Source: a virus
Length of the DNA stretch: 58,942 bases
Virus record (IMG/VR): IMGVR_UViG_3300032284_001272
Span: 1-58,942 of that record
Reading direction: 5' to 3' (one strand)
In this document: positions 48,501 to 55,468 of the stretch, piece after piece
Layout of the letters: each line of letters begins with the position of its first letter
Position numbering within the stretch: position 1 is the stretch's first letter
The notes under the pieces: generated by a model
The model's input: only the letters and a program-made list of their open reading frames with translations
The model's database searches: none
What the model was told of the DNA's origin: nothing
Position numbers and translations under genes: made by a program

Positions 48501-49521
48501 CGGTGACGGTTCAATGTCTGGATCTGAAGGTATGGGGGCTGGATCTGCCGGAGATCTTGGCGGCACATATTCCCAAACAGTCCGTAATGATTCCAACCTT
48601 GGCGGCAGTGATGCTGGATTCTCTGCTCGCGCTGGGGATACACCCGGCTTTAACACGGGTATGCAAAGGGGCGTTGGCCCCGGTGTTGGAGAGCCAAGTA
48701 ACCAGTATGGTGGCGGTGGTGGGTATGGGGAAGCTCCAGTCCCTCAGGATATGACAGTGCATGGTGGACCTGTATTTGGTGGTCCGAACGACCAAATGTC
48801 TAACTTGCTTTCCCAAACTCCCGGCCCTGCTTTGATGCAGAAGGCATTGGATAATGCTGGTACATTTGGTGGGTGGTTCTCGGGATTAAACTCCCCGCAG
48901 CCGGGCAACCCATACTCTGACATCTCCATGGCGGGATCTCAGCAAATGATTAATAACATCAATGCTGGCAACCCATCTGATTTTGGGACGCTCGCGGGTA
49001 TTGAGGGACGATACGGTTCAACGCAGCCCGCGCACCCGTCTACCCCTACGCCGGGCAGTGCTTATGGGCCAGATTCTTCTGTCAACCCCGCATCACCCAC
49101 ATCATCTGATAACGCCTATAACTATACCCCTAGTGGAGTAGCGCCTATGGGTGGGTATTCCGGCATCCCTAAGTATCAGGGGGTTGGGGCTGGCTCTCCT
49201 GTTGACGCTTATAACCGACAGGCATCCCCCACAGCGAATACGGTTCGTTCCGACTTCAATAATGCTTTTGCGAATGCTGCTGCGGCTGGGTTGCATACTT
49301 TTGACTGGACGAACCCTGTGACGGGCCAGAGGGGCACATACGCGGTTAAAGCAAGGGCCACAGGCGGTGTTGTAAAACGCGCTACGGGCGGTCGTATCCC
49401 AGAGGTGGATAAGCTCTACAAGGCCGCTAAGAAGCTGGTGGACAATAGCACCAAGCCAATGTTGAACGTGGATGATGACTACATCGCGAAAGCATTGAGG
49501 GTGGCGAAAGGGTTAGTTTGA
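45556..49521 (+). CDS. Second giant ejection protein
   Basis: 1321 residues. The N-terminus has two related WSEVFGDTPGPDF / WGQVFGDKPGPTD repeats, then a glycine-rich hydrophobic stretch (about 74-225) and a long helical region. Residues about 735-955 form an A+T-rich domain containing LYDVPYLGVKN and YIYKHEGRHRNLGML, bracketed by GGR motifs. A low-complexity Gly/Pro tail follows, ending GGVVKRATGGRIPEVDKL. It probably joins the 1541-residue protein in the ejected channel. The HEGRHR domain resembles ParB/sulfiredoxin-like 'GRHR' sites but this is not proven. Confidence 0.75.
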   Translation: MAEANWSEVFGDTPGPDFGDEKPQQKTTDWGQVFGDKPGPTDTSETATAKDEYEKLVQSKEAEANKIMKSLGVQGAIEAGIQSTPIVGPIVQGIGATVGAALPESLGFATGDTYSKRKEDLYAQFEAMQRAAEKQHPYVKAGTEVASSLVLPAGGISAVGEAATGSKLLGLGLEGATYGGASALAEKAGSKPESEQQGVGSSALLGGELGLGLGAAGATVGKAIEKFAPEWMSAVGNKDDYQVSQLAKAYDKDVKAGNVSMSFDDWMAAHSNGQPVNLADLGGPNVQKFVTKTFKNQPDLADQFRDTLLGRSQDASSRFSDFAQSLTDSDLNASQIIDEAKQEAVRAQRQAYAAAYEPENGSGTWNPQWSRWINLPEVKNAIIKTEDDLVNDAQHRNLDPNGRFPEINQVRSPFTSVDTPNGGFKLVMSSPQAVNMKYIDFLQRNLNDAIDAVPSSAQGGVKDSLINIRKKIISDVTNPDSDYYNAAYANAYNSTPLFRGQTDAFSYGKNLLSSIRDPVKASRIANETGMMTDAEKDFAMKGVMSDMLAKATKPDGSLDTRKLQQYFMQGNPRQAMMNAFGGQKYADLKRFVDAESVMAEAYAKSRQLGKVTSTVPRDMSTLLSYLFFDKYALAKVVADYGNKFMSDRYAKNMVQRLMSDDPQSIRSAYDDIINNKPVRGAFTNMLSRFVPVAGGQAGIQPMGRQTQTNPVEDYVNSQLQAAGIKRAFGGRVAYKKGGRVEKGEGGSLSELEQYMRDLMGDYGAKRVQRAADEIPGLEKMYTPEAIKKAFGEKNTVLTSMPTKKFLSFAQPLENNGYYYEDDRGNKLDQEQYVRFLAEKAKTTGLYDVPYLGVKNLEEKGKKIVAGAPYIYKHEGRHRNLGMLREGIPTGLARIFPNEETMVKNKIGKRLEHPEFVSKMNDLMGPSRMVSPETSVSSFSKNPDILHSLQKQEMPEFYESGGRIHKDDGGGTDTSGGPGSAPGGDGSMSGSEGMGAGSAGDLGGTYSQTVRNDSNLGGSDAGFSARAGDTPGFNTGMQRGVGPGVGEPSNQYGGGGGYGEAPVPQDMTVHGGPVFGGPNDQMSNLLSQTPGPALMQKALDNAGTFGGWFSGLNSPQPGNPYSDISMAGSQQMINNINAGNPSDFGTLAGIEGRYGSTQPAHPSTPTPGSAYGPDSSVNPASPTSSDNAYNYTPSGVAPMGGYSGIPKYQGVGAGSPVDAYNRQASPTANTVRSDFNNAFANAAAAGLHTFDWTNPVTGQRGTYAVKARATGGVVKRATGGRIPEVDKLYKAAKKLVDNSTKPMLNVDDDYIAKALRVAKGLV

Positions 49522-49781
49522 TGGTAAAGTTCTTCCGCCATATATTCACTGGCATAGACAATGAAACGTGGGATATCGGGCGCATTTTGTGGGCCAAGAT
49601 GTGCCTCGTTTATTGCGCTATATCCGGGTGGCAAGCGTATCATAGTGGGGCGTTTGACCCACAATCTTGGGCTATCGGGGCATCAGCTATCTTAGCTGGG
49701 GGTGGCGGTAGCCTCGCCTTGAAATCAAAAACGGAGCCTAATGATGTGGGGTCTAATCCTAAACCTGATACCAATCCCTAG
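49521..49781 (+). CDS. Putative holin
   Basis: 86 residues from the ATG overlapping the previous TGA (TGATG). FFRHIFTGIDNETWDIGRIL, then a hydrophobic stretch AKMCLVYCAISGWQAYHSG and a second one WAIGASAILAGGGGSLALKS, and a Pro/Asp-rich tail. Two membrane segments, small size and placement before spanin and endolysin genes fit a holin. 'FTGxDxxTYDxGRxLWxxGxxxF' proteins are common at this position. Confidence 0.75.
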   Translation: MVKFFRHIFTGIDNETWDIGRILWAKMCLVYCAISGWQAYHSGAFDPQSWAIGASAILAGGGGSLALKSKTEPNDVGSNPKPDTNP

Positions 49782-50019
49782 CATTATAACCAAAATCGGA
49801 ATTTGTGTAGGTATCGCGGTCGCGGTTATTGTTGGGTACGCCGTATGGGCGGCCCACGAAAAGAACTTGGGTGCGCAGCAAGCTAAAGCGGAGGCGGACG
49901 CTGTGGCGGCGCAACATGAACAATCCGTAATACAGCAATCAACCACCATAGACCTGCAAATCCTGAAGGATGGGTTCGTGAAGAAAGAGCTGTCAAAGAA
50001 GTGGAGTACGGGCCAATGA
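49741..50019 (+). CDS. Putative inner-membrane spanin (Rz-like)
   Basis: 92 residues. One N-terminal membrane segment (IITKIGICVGIAVAVIVGYAVWAA) followed by a coiled coil rich in Ala/Gln/Glu (KNLGAQQAKAEADAVAAQHE). It overlaps the holin end by 41 bases and the lipoprotein start by 4. This is the usual Rz/Rz1-type arrangement. Confidence 0.75.
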   Translation: MMWGLILNLIPIPSIITKIGICVGIAVAVIVGYAVWAAHEKNLGAQQAKAEADAVAAQHEQSVIQQSTTIDLQILKDGFVKKELSKKWSTGQ

Positions 50020-50222
50020 AAAAGGTAATTTTGTTGGCTTGCCTATCCGCATCGTTGGTTGGCTGTACCCCTTCCAAGCCGGAAATTCAGATCGTGGACA
50101 CATCGTGTGATTGGGTTCGCCCCATCTACGTTTCTAAGGCGGATAATTTAACCGACAGGACCGCTGGTCAAATCCTGTCTCATGACACGAAATGGAAGAA
50201 ATTCTGTGGAGATAAGAAGTGA
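50016..50222 (+). CDS. Outer-membrane lipoprotein, o-spanin-like
   Basis: 68 residues from the ATG at 50016. A lipoprotein signal (MKKVILLACLSASLVGC, lipobox LVGC) is followed by VDTSCDWVRPIYVSKADNLT and TAGQILSHDTKWKKFCG. The 'CDWxxPIxxSxxDxLTxxTAxQILxHNxxW' pattern is common in phage lysis cassettes. It likely spans to the i-spanin and disrupts the outer membrane. Its stop overlaps the GTG of the endolysin. Confidence 0.8.
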   Translation: MKKVILLACLSASLVGCTPSKPEIQIVDTSCDWVRPIYVSKADNLTDRTAGQILSHDTKWKKFCGDKK

Positions 50223-50731
50223 AAGATAACTGGGATACATCGTTCGCCCTAATGCTGAAGAGTGAAGGCGGGTATTCAAATGACCCCCATGACCCGGGCG
50301 GCATGACCAATTTGGGTGTTACTCATATCGACTGGGCTAAATGGGTGGGCCATCAACCTACGGAAGCTGAGATGAGGGCTTTAACCCCTAAGGATGTGCA
50401 GCCCCTCTACAAAGCTTGGTATTGGGATAAAATACAGGGTGACGAGCTACCTAAGGGGTTGGATTACGCACTGTATGATTTCGGGGTAAACAGTGGCCCT
50501 GTATTCGCGGTAAAGATCCTCCAGCAATGCCTTGGGGTTCCTCATGATGGGGTACTAGGCCCGCAGACGTTAAAAGCCATCAGTGAAGCCCCTAGCATCA
50601 GGGATCTGGCATCTGAGTTGTGTGAACGCCGCCTTACCTTCCTTCAAGGTCTCCCCACTTGGAATTACTTTGGTAAGGGTTGGGAGGCTAGGGTCACTTC
50701 AGTGGAAAATGCCGCGTTTAAAATGGTGTAA
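50219..50731 (+). CDS. GH108 endolysin
   Basis: 170 residues, GTG start overlapping the lipoprotein stop. MLKSEGGYSNDPHDPGGMTN is the GH108 signature with catalytic Glu16 in SEGG. LYKAWYWDKIQGDELPKGLD and a C-terminal binding segment (LGVPHDGVLGPQTLKAI) follow. It cleaves peptidoglycan glycan strands during lysis. No signal peptide, so it depends on the holin. A terminator follows. Confidence 0.92.
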   Translation: MKDNWDTSFALMLKSEGGYSNDPHDPGGMTNLGVTHIDWAKWVGHQPTEAEMRALTPKDVQPLYKAWYWDKIQGDELPKGLDYALYDFGVNSGPVFAVKILQQCLGVPHDGVLGPQTLKAISEAPSIRDLASELCERRLTFLQGLPTWNYFGKGWEARVTSVENAAFKMV

Positions 50732-50753
50732 AAAAGGGGGCGCAAGCCCCCTT
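50730..50753. terminator. Bidirectional terminator
   Basis: GGGGGC-GCAA-GCCCCC (50736-50751), with an A-run on the left that reads TTTTTT on the minus strand and TT on the plus. It separates the late operon from the convergent minus operon. Confidence 0.85.
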
Positions 50754-50755
50754 AA

Positions 50756-51040
50756 TCATACCGTGATTTTGTATTGGCTGCCTTTGACATGAGGCAAGTT
50801 CTTTTCAGTGTAGTCGTACTTCCTCTCACTCTCAATCCAGCCCAATTCTTTCAATCCCTTTACGATCTTGATGAATAGGCTTCTCTTGATCTTTAGTGTA
50901 TCCGCTATTTCCTCAAGAGTGGACTCAAAGCTGCCAGCCCCATACAGGTCCAGTAATTGGAGGATGACCACCTGTTCCCTTGGTTTTGCTCCCTGTGTCC
51001 ACAACACTTTCTGTAACTTTGTCACTTTTATTGCCCTCAT
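50756..51040 (-). CDS. Winged-helix DNA-binding protein
   Basis: 94 residues from the ATG at 51040. LLDLYGAGSFESTLEEIADTL, IKRSLFIKIVKGLKELGWI and a beta-wing (SERKYDYTEKNLPHVKGSQY) form a winged helix like MarR or replication-protein HTHs. The ATG lacks a ribosome-binding site and lies inside the upstream gene. A GTG at 50971 behind AAGGGA gives 71 residues and less overlap. It is the last gene of the minus operon. Confidence 0.7.
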   Translation of the reverse strand: MRAIKVTKLQKVLWTQGAKPREQVVILQLLDLYGAGSFESTLEEIADTLKIKRSLFIKIVKGLKELGWIESERKYDYTEKNLPHVKGSQYKITV

Positions 51041-51251
51041 ATGGCGGCTTAACTATGTGGGGGCGGCCCATAGACGGGTTTGCTGTTGCCCTCACCTTAT
51101 TATTTGGCCATGCCCAACATTCACCTGTTTCATTCTGAAAGCATACCCATAGGAGATCACTCTCCTCACCGTAATCAATCAGGATATGCGCCAGCGCCGG
51201 GCCTCTCGGTGTTAACAGAGGTATCGCTGGTTTAAGCTGGATCATACCCAT
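50925..51251 (-). CDS. Conserved phage protein (LIDYGEESDLLW type)
   Basis: 108 residues. LKPAIPLLTPRGPALAHILI, DYGEESDLLWVCFQNETGEC and WAWPNNKVRATANPSMGR form a common phage small-protein pattern ('PLxTPKGxGxAHFLIDYGxExxLxWVVF'). The C-terminal about 40 residues look disordered and overlap the winged-helix gene. ATG overlaps the upstream stop. Function unknown. Confidence 0.75.
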   Translation of the reverse strand: MGMIQLKPAIPLLTPRGPALAHILIDYGEESDLLWVCFQNETGECWAWPNNKVRATANPSMGRPHIVKPPYEGNKSDKVTESVVDTGSKTKGTGGHPPITGPVWGWQL

Positions 51252-51604
51252 CAGTTCGCCAACATTGTTTTATTGGTTTTGATATAATTGAGCGCAGACG
51301 CTTTCATGAGTGGGAATAACCTATCCAAAGCATCCGTTTCCAGCATGTTTGGGTTGATGAAACACGCCATCAGCATGAATGTCATTGTCTGGCTGACAAC
51401 CACTTCAGACGACGTTCTCCCCGGCAACTCGAATTCCTTTTGCATTGCCTCTAACAAGATACCAAGGAACATGTCCGCACGGTGAACCGCGAATTCATTC
51501 ACCCAATCTGTGTCATACCCATCCTTTGGTTCAGGCAGAACCTCAACCGGATCATCAGGCATGATCAACTTCAGTTTTGGTTTCTTTGTTTTATGCTCGC
51601 TCAT
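51251..51604 (-). CDS. Hypothetical helical protein
   Basis: 117 residues: basic start (KTKKPKLKLIMPDD), then helices (FAVHRADMFLGILLEAMQKE, SQTMTFMLMACFINPNMLET, LFPLMKASALNYIKTNKTML). It overlaps both neighbours by a base or so. Function unknown. Confidence 0.65.
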   Translation of the reverse strand: MSEHKTKKPKLKLIMPDDPVEVLPEPKDGYDTDWVNEFAVHRADMFLGILLEAMQKEFELPGRTSSEVVVSQTMTFMLMACFINPNMLETDALDRLFPLMKASALNYIKTNKTMLAN

Positions 51605-51954
51605 TAGTCTTTCTCCCTTTTAACGACTGTTCCGTCCATTTTGCGTTTGAACCCGGACCCACGACCAAAAGGCATAGGCGACTTGGACTTCTTAGCCCCA
51701 AGATGGTTCGCTTCACGGCGTTTTGCCTTGGCAATTTTCGCCACATCATCCGTTGTTTTACCTCTATGACATTTGACATGCGCTGGAGACCAATTGCTCT
51801 CATTGTCCTCACCACCCATGGCAAAAGGTATAACGTGTTCAACTTCCCAAGCTTCACCAACATTTATCTTCCCTCCGCATATGTGGCACACGCCGCCATG
51901 TTTTTGGAACAGGGCGACACGTGCTTTTGTGCTTATGGATTTACGAGTAACCAT
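51604..51954 (-). CDS. HNH endonuclease
   Basis: 116 residues. CHICGGKI (Cys23, Cys26), WEVEHVIPFAMGGEDNESNW (His40, Asn54) and HVKCHRGKT (Cys62, His63) form the HNH metal and catalytic sites. The basic tail (LGAKKSKSPMPFGRGSGFKR) is typical of the small HNH proteins of rhizobial phages. It may act in packaging, recombination or host DNA attack. It lies in the recombination operon. Confidence 0.9.
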   Translation of the reverse strand: MVTRKSISTKARVALFQKHGGVCHICGGKINVGEAWEVEHVIPFAMGGEDNESNWSPAHVKCHRGKTTDDVAKIAKAKRREANHLGAKKSKSPMPFGRGSGFKRKMDGTVVKREKD

Positions 51955-51956
51955 GA

Positions 51957-52220
51957 TTAAAACGGGATATCGTCATCAAGGCTAGGATGGGCTGGAGCAG
52001 GTTTATTAAACGGGCTAGATGCAGAGCCTAGCTTAACTTCACTCGTCAACTTCAAACTACCCGAGTAAAATTTATTCCCAGCCGCAGATTTGCGTTCCCA
52101 TAGCGCAAACTCTTTTTCCACCCCGTCAATGAAAATTGTACCCGTCATGTTTGGACGCTTGTTCTGCGGATTATCCTTAATGAAAAGGATCATATCCCCG
52201 GGCTTCTTCTCATATGCCAT
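51957..52220 (-). CDS. Small protein ending in an SSB-type tip
   Basis: 87 residues from the ATG at 52220 (GGAG eight bases upstream). PNMTGTIFIDGVEKEFALWE, then KSAAGNKFYSGSLKLTSEVK, a Pro-rich linker and the terminus SLDDDIPF. E. coli SSB ends DFDDDIPF, the tip that binds many replication and repair proteins. The core is too short for a canonical OB fold but may be a compact ssDNA-binding fold. It could be a phage SSB or an SSB mimic. Confidence 0.75.
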   Translation of the reverse strand: MAYEKKPGDMILFIKDNPQNKRPNMTGTIFIDGVEKEFALWERKSAAGNKFYSGSLKLTSEVKLGSASSPFNKPAPAHPSLDDDIPF

Positions 52221-52225
52221 GCTAT

Positions 52226-52672
52226 TCACTCCATCTCTGTGATTTTAAACCCGACCATTTCCTCAACCTCACGCACCAAGTCGGATTTGGTTACGCCCGG
52301 CAACACTTCTTTCACGACAAGATCTACCGCCTCGTCGAAAAACTTCTTGAATTCATTCTGGTCCATTGAACCAAAACTTGTGGACTTTGCGACCCAGAAT
52401 ACCTCTTCGTTGTGGAACTTAACCTCCTCCACATAACCCAGCCTGACCTTCAACCACAAAAGCAATTGATCCGGTTTGCTGTATGTATCGTGGTTTTCAC
52501 AAACCTTATTCAGGAAGGCCCAAAAGAACCTATGGTGTTTATTGCTGCGGGGGCGTGTTATCTTAACCGTAAGGTCTTTATCTTCCGGCATGTTTAACAG
52601 AGCCTCTTCATCCACCATAGCGCAGGGGACCAATTTGCCCCCCGCACGACGCATGTTGATAACCTCAGGCAT
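52226..52672 (-). CDS. DUF1367 family protein
   Basis: 148 residues. RAGGKLVPCAMVDEEALLNM, KITRPRSNKHHRFFWAFLNKV, STSFGSMDQNEFKKFFDEAV match DUF1367, a phage family next to recombination genes (akin to NinB position). The exact biochemical activity is not established. It overlaps the ERF gene by 8 bases. Confidence 0.85.
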   Translation of the reverse strand: MPEVINMRRAGGKLVPCAMVDEEALLNMPEDKDLTVKITRPRSNKHHRFFWAFLNKVCENHDTYSKPDQLLLWLKVRLGYVEEVKFHNEEVFWVAKSTSFGSMDQNEFKKFFDEAVDLVVKEVLPGVTKSDLVREVEEMVGFKITEME

Positions 52673-53285
52673 TTGCCGTCAGTTCCTTTTTCTTGACTGC
52701 ATATACTTCAGAAATAGAAGACTGATGTTCAGCCAGCATCAATGACTTGGCGGATTTATTCTTCTCATCCGTCGCCCAATTCTTAAGATCATCAAGCGTT
52801 TTAGCCATGTTGATAACTTGGATCATTGAGTTGTAAATCTTCTCACTGTCCTCAGGTGAAACAACATTTTTAGGTTTAGCCTTAAGGACTGGCTTAGCTT
52901 CAGCCGCAGAATTACCGTCATCGTCATCTTCACCAGCCACACCTACCATTGCGAACAACGCATAGCGTCGTGCGTAGGTAAGCGCGGAACCCATAGCTTG
53001 GTGCTTCTCTAATCCACTGACCGGGTATGTGGACTCAATCCACTGACCTGATGAGTGAATGATGCGGGTATGAAGGATGATCACATTTTCATGCGCTTTG
53101 GTGGCCTGAACAAATGACAGGCCATGCTTGCCAAACGTCTTGCGGATCACTTCCAACCCATCAGATAAATCCACATACTTGCTTTTGAAATGTGGGTTCT
53201 CTTTGTTCTTAGGCGGGTTCTGCAATTCCAATTGGGCTTTAGCGAATGCTGCCCCGATTTCATTGATTGTTAATGACGTTTCCAT
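52665..53285 (-). CDS. ERF-family single-strand annealing recombinase
   Basis: 206 residues from the ATG at 53285 behind GGAGG. ETSLTINEIGAAFAKAQLEL, NPPKNKENPHFKSKYVDLSD, GLEVIRKTFGKHGLSFVQAT, MGSALTYARRYALFAMVGVA match the ERF core. The C-terminal helix region is variable. It would anneal 3' single strands made by the YqaJ exonuclease encoded just upstream. Confidence 0.93.
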   Translation of the reverse strand: METSLTINEIGAAFAKAQLELQNPPKNKENPHFKSKYVDLSDGLEVIRKTFGKHGLSFVQATKAHENVIILHTRIIHSSGQWIESTYPVSGLEKHQAMGSALTYARRYALFAMVGVAGEDDDDGNSAAEAKPVLKAKPKNVVSPEDSEKIYNSMIQVINMAKTLDDLKNWATDEKNKSAKSLMLAEHQSSISEVYAVKKKELTANA

Positions 53286-53286
53286 T

Positions 53287-54072
53287 TCACTTACCTCCAC
53301 TCATACGAAGCGCACCACGCGCATCTCGTTTAAACGTAAATCCATAGCCATAAGCTTCTTTCACATCAGCCCCGACCATAGCCCTCATCCCGTCAATAGC
53401 GTCATCATGCAACTTTTTAGCAGCCGCATTGTCTTTCGCTTGTTGCGCGAAACTACCCCACTGATTGTTGCCTCCCATATCCACACGACGCACAGCGTCT
53501 ACCGGGGATGCGGACTCAATCAAAACTGGCGGCGCACCTGATTGCACACAACCCCAAAACTTCTCCACCGCATCCTGTACGATGCTGGCGTAGATTTGAT
53601 CCATTTTGAAATCATAGCATTCCCATTTGTTGCTGCCGTAGAATACGGAGAGGACCGCCTTCTCCACACCCATCACCATCATATTGTGATAAAGCTGCGG
53701 CATATACTTCTCTTGTATTTCTTCTGGCTTTTGATATGAAGCAACGTGCTTAGCCTCAAAAACGGTTTCCCCGTCATCCGTCATGCCATCCAAAGTGCAT
53801 CCCATGAACTTAATCGCTTTGTGTTCATGTTGTTCACCCATATTCGTGACTTTCCGCCCGGACATCTTCTCAAACCACTGGACGTTAAGGGGTTCCGTGA
53901 ACGAACCCATCTGAACGGCTAGGTTGCCAGACAAATCCTCTTCCTGCGCTTCACCACGCTTCAGCTTCCAAAGGTGAAGGATGCGTTCAGCATTGCCGGA
54001 CATGATTGTATTCGCATCGGAGCCGCCAATATGCGCCATCCGAAATTTCAGTTGTTTTGGTGTGAATGCCAT
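53287..54072 (-). CDS. YqaJ-family PD-(D/E)XK exonuclease
   Basis: 261 residues. IGGSDANTIM (Gly17-Ser-Asp), GSFTEPLNVQWFEKMSG (Glu60), TLDGMTDDGETVFEAKH (Asp95, Glu106, Lys108) and PQLYHNMMVMG form the lambda-exonuclease-like active site. It should degrade 5' ends to give 3' overhangs for the ERF annealase. It is the first gene of the minus operon, behind a strong promoter. Confidence 0.92.
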   Translation of the reverse strand: MAFTPKQLKFRMAHIGGSDANTIMSGNAERILHLWKLKRGEAQEEDLSGNLAVQMGSFTEPLNVQWFEKMSGRKVTNMGEQHEHKAIKFMGCTLDGMTDDGETVFEAKHVASYQKPEEIQEKYMPQLYHNMMVMGVEKAVLSVFYGSNKWECYDFKMDQIYASIVQDAVEKFWGCVQSGAPPVLIESASPVDAVRRVDMGGNNQWGSFAQQAKDNAAAKKLHDDAIDGMRAMVGADVKEAYGYGFTFKRDARGALRMSGGK

Positions 54073-54099
54073 TTGTTTAACTCCCTGTTGAACGACTCA

Positions 54100-54128
54100 C
54101 ATTTATGCCTAGTTCGAAACATTGTCAA
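54100..54128 (-). promoter_or_regulatory. Promoter of recombination operon
   Basis: On the minus strand TTGACA (54123-54128), 17 bp, TAAATG (54100-54105), just upstream of the exonuclease ATG at 54072, with GGGAG as ribosome-binding site. Confidence 0.7.
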
Positions 54129-54207
54129 CTACTGATCGAAAAAATCTTCACCTTGTCCAAAACCCACATTTGTTGTATTATCCCATTGAAAAATAAAGGG
54201 CAGTCCC

Positions 54208-54795
54208 ATGGTCGCATATACCACCAACAAAAATTTCATTAAGCCCGCCAACGGCGAAAACATCAATACGTGGGATAACCCGGTCAATACGGACTGGGAT
54301 AGCATTGATAACGCTTTCTCTGGTTCATATCCGGTCACGGGTCTAACGAACGCGAACGTAGCCCTCACACAAGCTAACGTACAGGCGGCTCGCATCACCC
54401 TCGCGGGAACTTTGACGGGCAACATCATTATCACAATCCCATCCGGTATCGCTGGTAGCTGGGTGGTGGTGAACAATACATCTGGTCTCTACACGGTTAC
54501 GTTCCAAAACAGCGCCTCATCGTCGTTCACTCCCCTTGGGAGCGCCGTGGTAGTCCCGCAATCCTATTCATCCTACATTTACTCTGATGGTTCTAACGTC
54601 AGTTTCGCGGACAGCAGGTTGCAGCAACTTCCAGTTGGCGGCAGCACTGACCAGATTTTCTATTTGAATGGGCAAACCGTAACCACGAACTATACGATCC
54701 CCACCGGGCAGAACGCCATGACAGCCGGGCCAGTCACAATTAACTCAGCCGCCACCGTCACAATTAACGGATCAAGCCGCTGGGCTATTGTTTAA
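54208..54795 (+). CDS. Isolated fibre-like structural protein
   Basis: 195 residues. TNKNFIKPANGENINTWDNP then VNTDWDSIDNAFSGSYPVT is the 'K..PxxGxNxxTWxxPVNxDWxxID' start of small phage fibre or tail proteins. This is followed by LTGNIIITIPSGIAGSWVVV and a beta tail. It lies on the plus strand between two minus-strand early genes, far from the late module, and its end overlaps the next minus gene by 24 bases. It may be a host-range or moron gene. Confidence 0.75.
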   Translation: MVAYTTNKNFIKPANGENINTWDNPVNTDWDSIDNAFSGSYPVTGLTNANVALTQANVQAARITLAGTLTGNIIITIPSGIAGSWVVVNNTSGLYTVTFQNSASSSFTPLGSAVVVPQSYSSYIYSDGSNVSFADSRLQQLPVGGSTDQIFYLNGQTVTTNYTIPTGQNAMTAGPVTINSAATVTINGSSRWAIV

Positions 54796-54996
54796 GGATT
54801 TGATCCACCGCTTTATATCGCATTTAAATTTGAAAATAGAGCGAGCGTCTGAAGGGGTAGAGGAGCGGACGAACATCCCCTCCTTCCCATCATATGTAAC
54901 CCAGAATTTGACATGCCGACTAGTCCTCTCAATAGTATGGACGGAAACGCCCAAACTTGTGAGGAGGTCATTTGCTTCCCGAATGTGCTTTTGCAT
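54772..54996 (-). CDS. Small conserved phage protein (TPSD type)
   Basis: 74 residues: IREANDLLTSLGVSVHTIER, HVKFWVTYDGKEGMFVRSST and PSDARSIFKFKCDIKRWI. This HicA-like or dsRBD-like layout with 'SxTPSDxRxxxNxxxDIRR' recurs in alphaproteobacterial phages. No activity known. It overlaps the GcrA-like gene by 29 bases. Confidence 0.7.
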   Translation of the reverse strand: MQKHIREANDLLTSLGVSVHTIERTSRHVKFWVTYDGKEGMFVRSSTPSDARSIFKFKCDIKRWIKSLNNSPAA

Positions 54997-55447
54997 TTAA
55001 ATCTTCCGGCATTTTAAAATACCTCATGTAATGCTCTTTGCACCAAGACTTGCCAAAGACCGTTACTTCGCCGCAATATTGGGTCTCAACACCGCAGACA
55101 TCGCCAATTACCGCCCTGCAATGAAATATCGACAACTCGTCGATCTTCTTGGTCCCGGTAGCTTTATGTTCAACGGGCCACTTCTTATCAAATTCGAACA
55201 TCTCGTTTCGTTTCCCGAAAGGGCTGAGCCGGGAATATTCCCGGCGCGGTTTCCGAGGTTCCTTTGGCGGCTTTTCCTTCTTTACGCGAACCGTCATAGA
55301 TTTGATGGAGTTACGATGCATCACCCCAATGATGGAGTTGCGACTCTTCCCAACAAACATCAGGGCTATCTCACGGGCGGTTTTGCCCTCTGAAACAAAT
55401 AACCGAACCTTATCAATATCTTCGTTAGTCCATGACTGTGTGTACAT
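54968..55447 (-). CDS. GcrA-like transcription regulator
   Basis: 159 residues. WTNEDIDKVRLFVSEGKTAR, EIALMFVGKSRNSIIGVMHR is the GcrA helix-turn-helix. A basic linker (KKEKPPKEPRKPRREYSR) leads to a C-terminal Cys motif (FHCRAVIGDVCGVETQYCGE, KSWCKEHY) like the GcrA sigma70-binding end. GcrA is a cell-cycle regulator of Alphaproteobacteria that works with DNA adenine methylation. A phage copy could redirect host sigma70 or cell-cycle promoters. GGAGGAAAG precedes the ATG. Confidence 0.88.
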   Translation of the reverse strand: MYTQSWTNEDIDKVRLFVSEGKTAREIALMFVGKSRNSIIGVMHRNSIKSMTVRVKKEKPPKEPRKPRREYSRLSPFGKRNEMFEFDKKWPVEHKATGTKKIDELSIFHCRAVIGDVCGVETQYCGEVTVFGKSWCKEHYMRYFKMPEDLNAKAHSGSK

Positions 55448-55468
55448 GCTTTCCTCCCAGCAAGTTAG

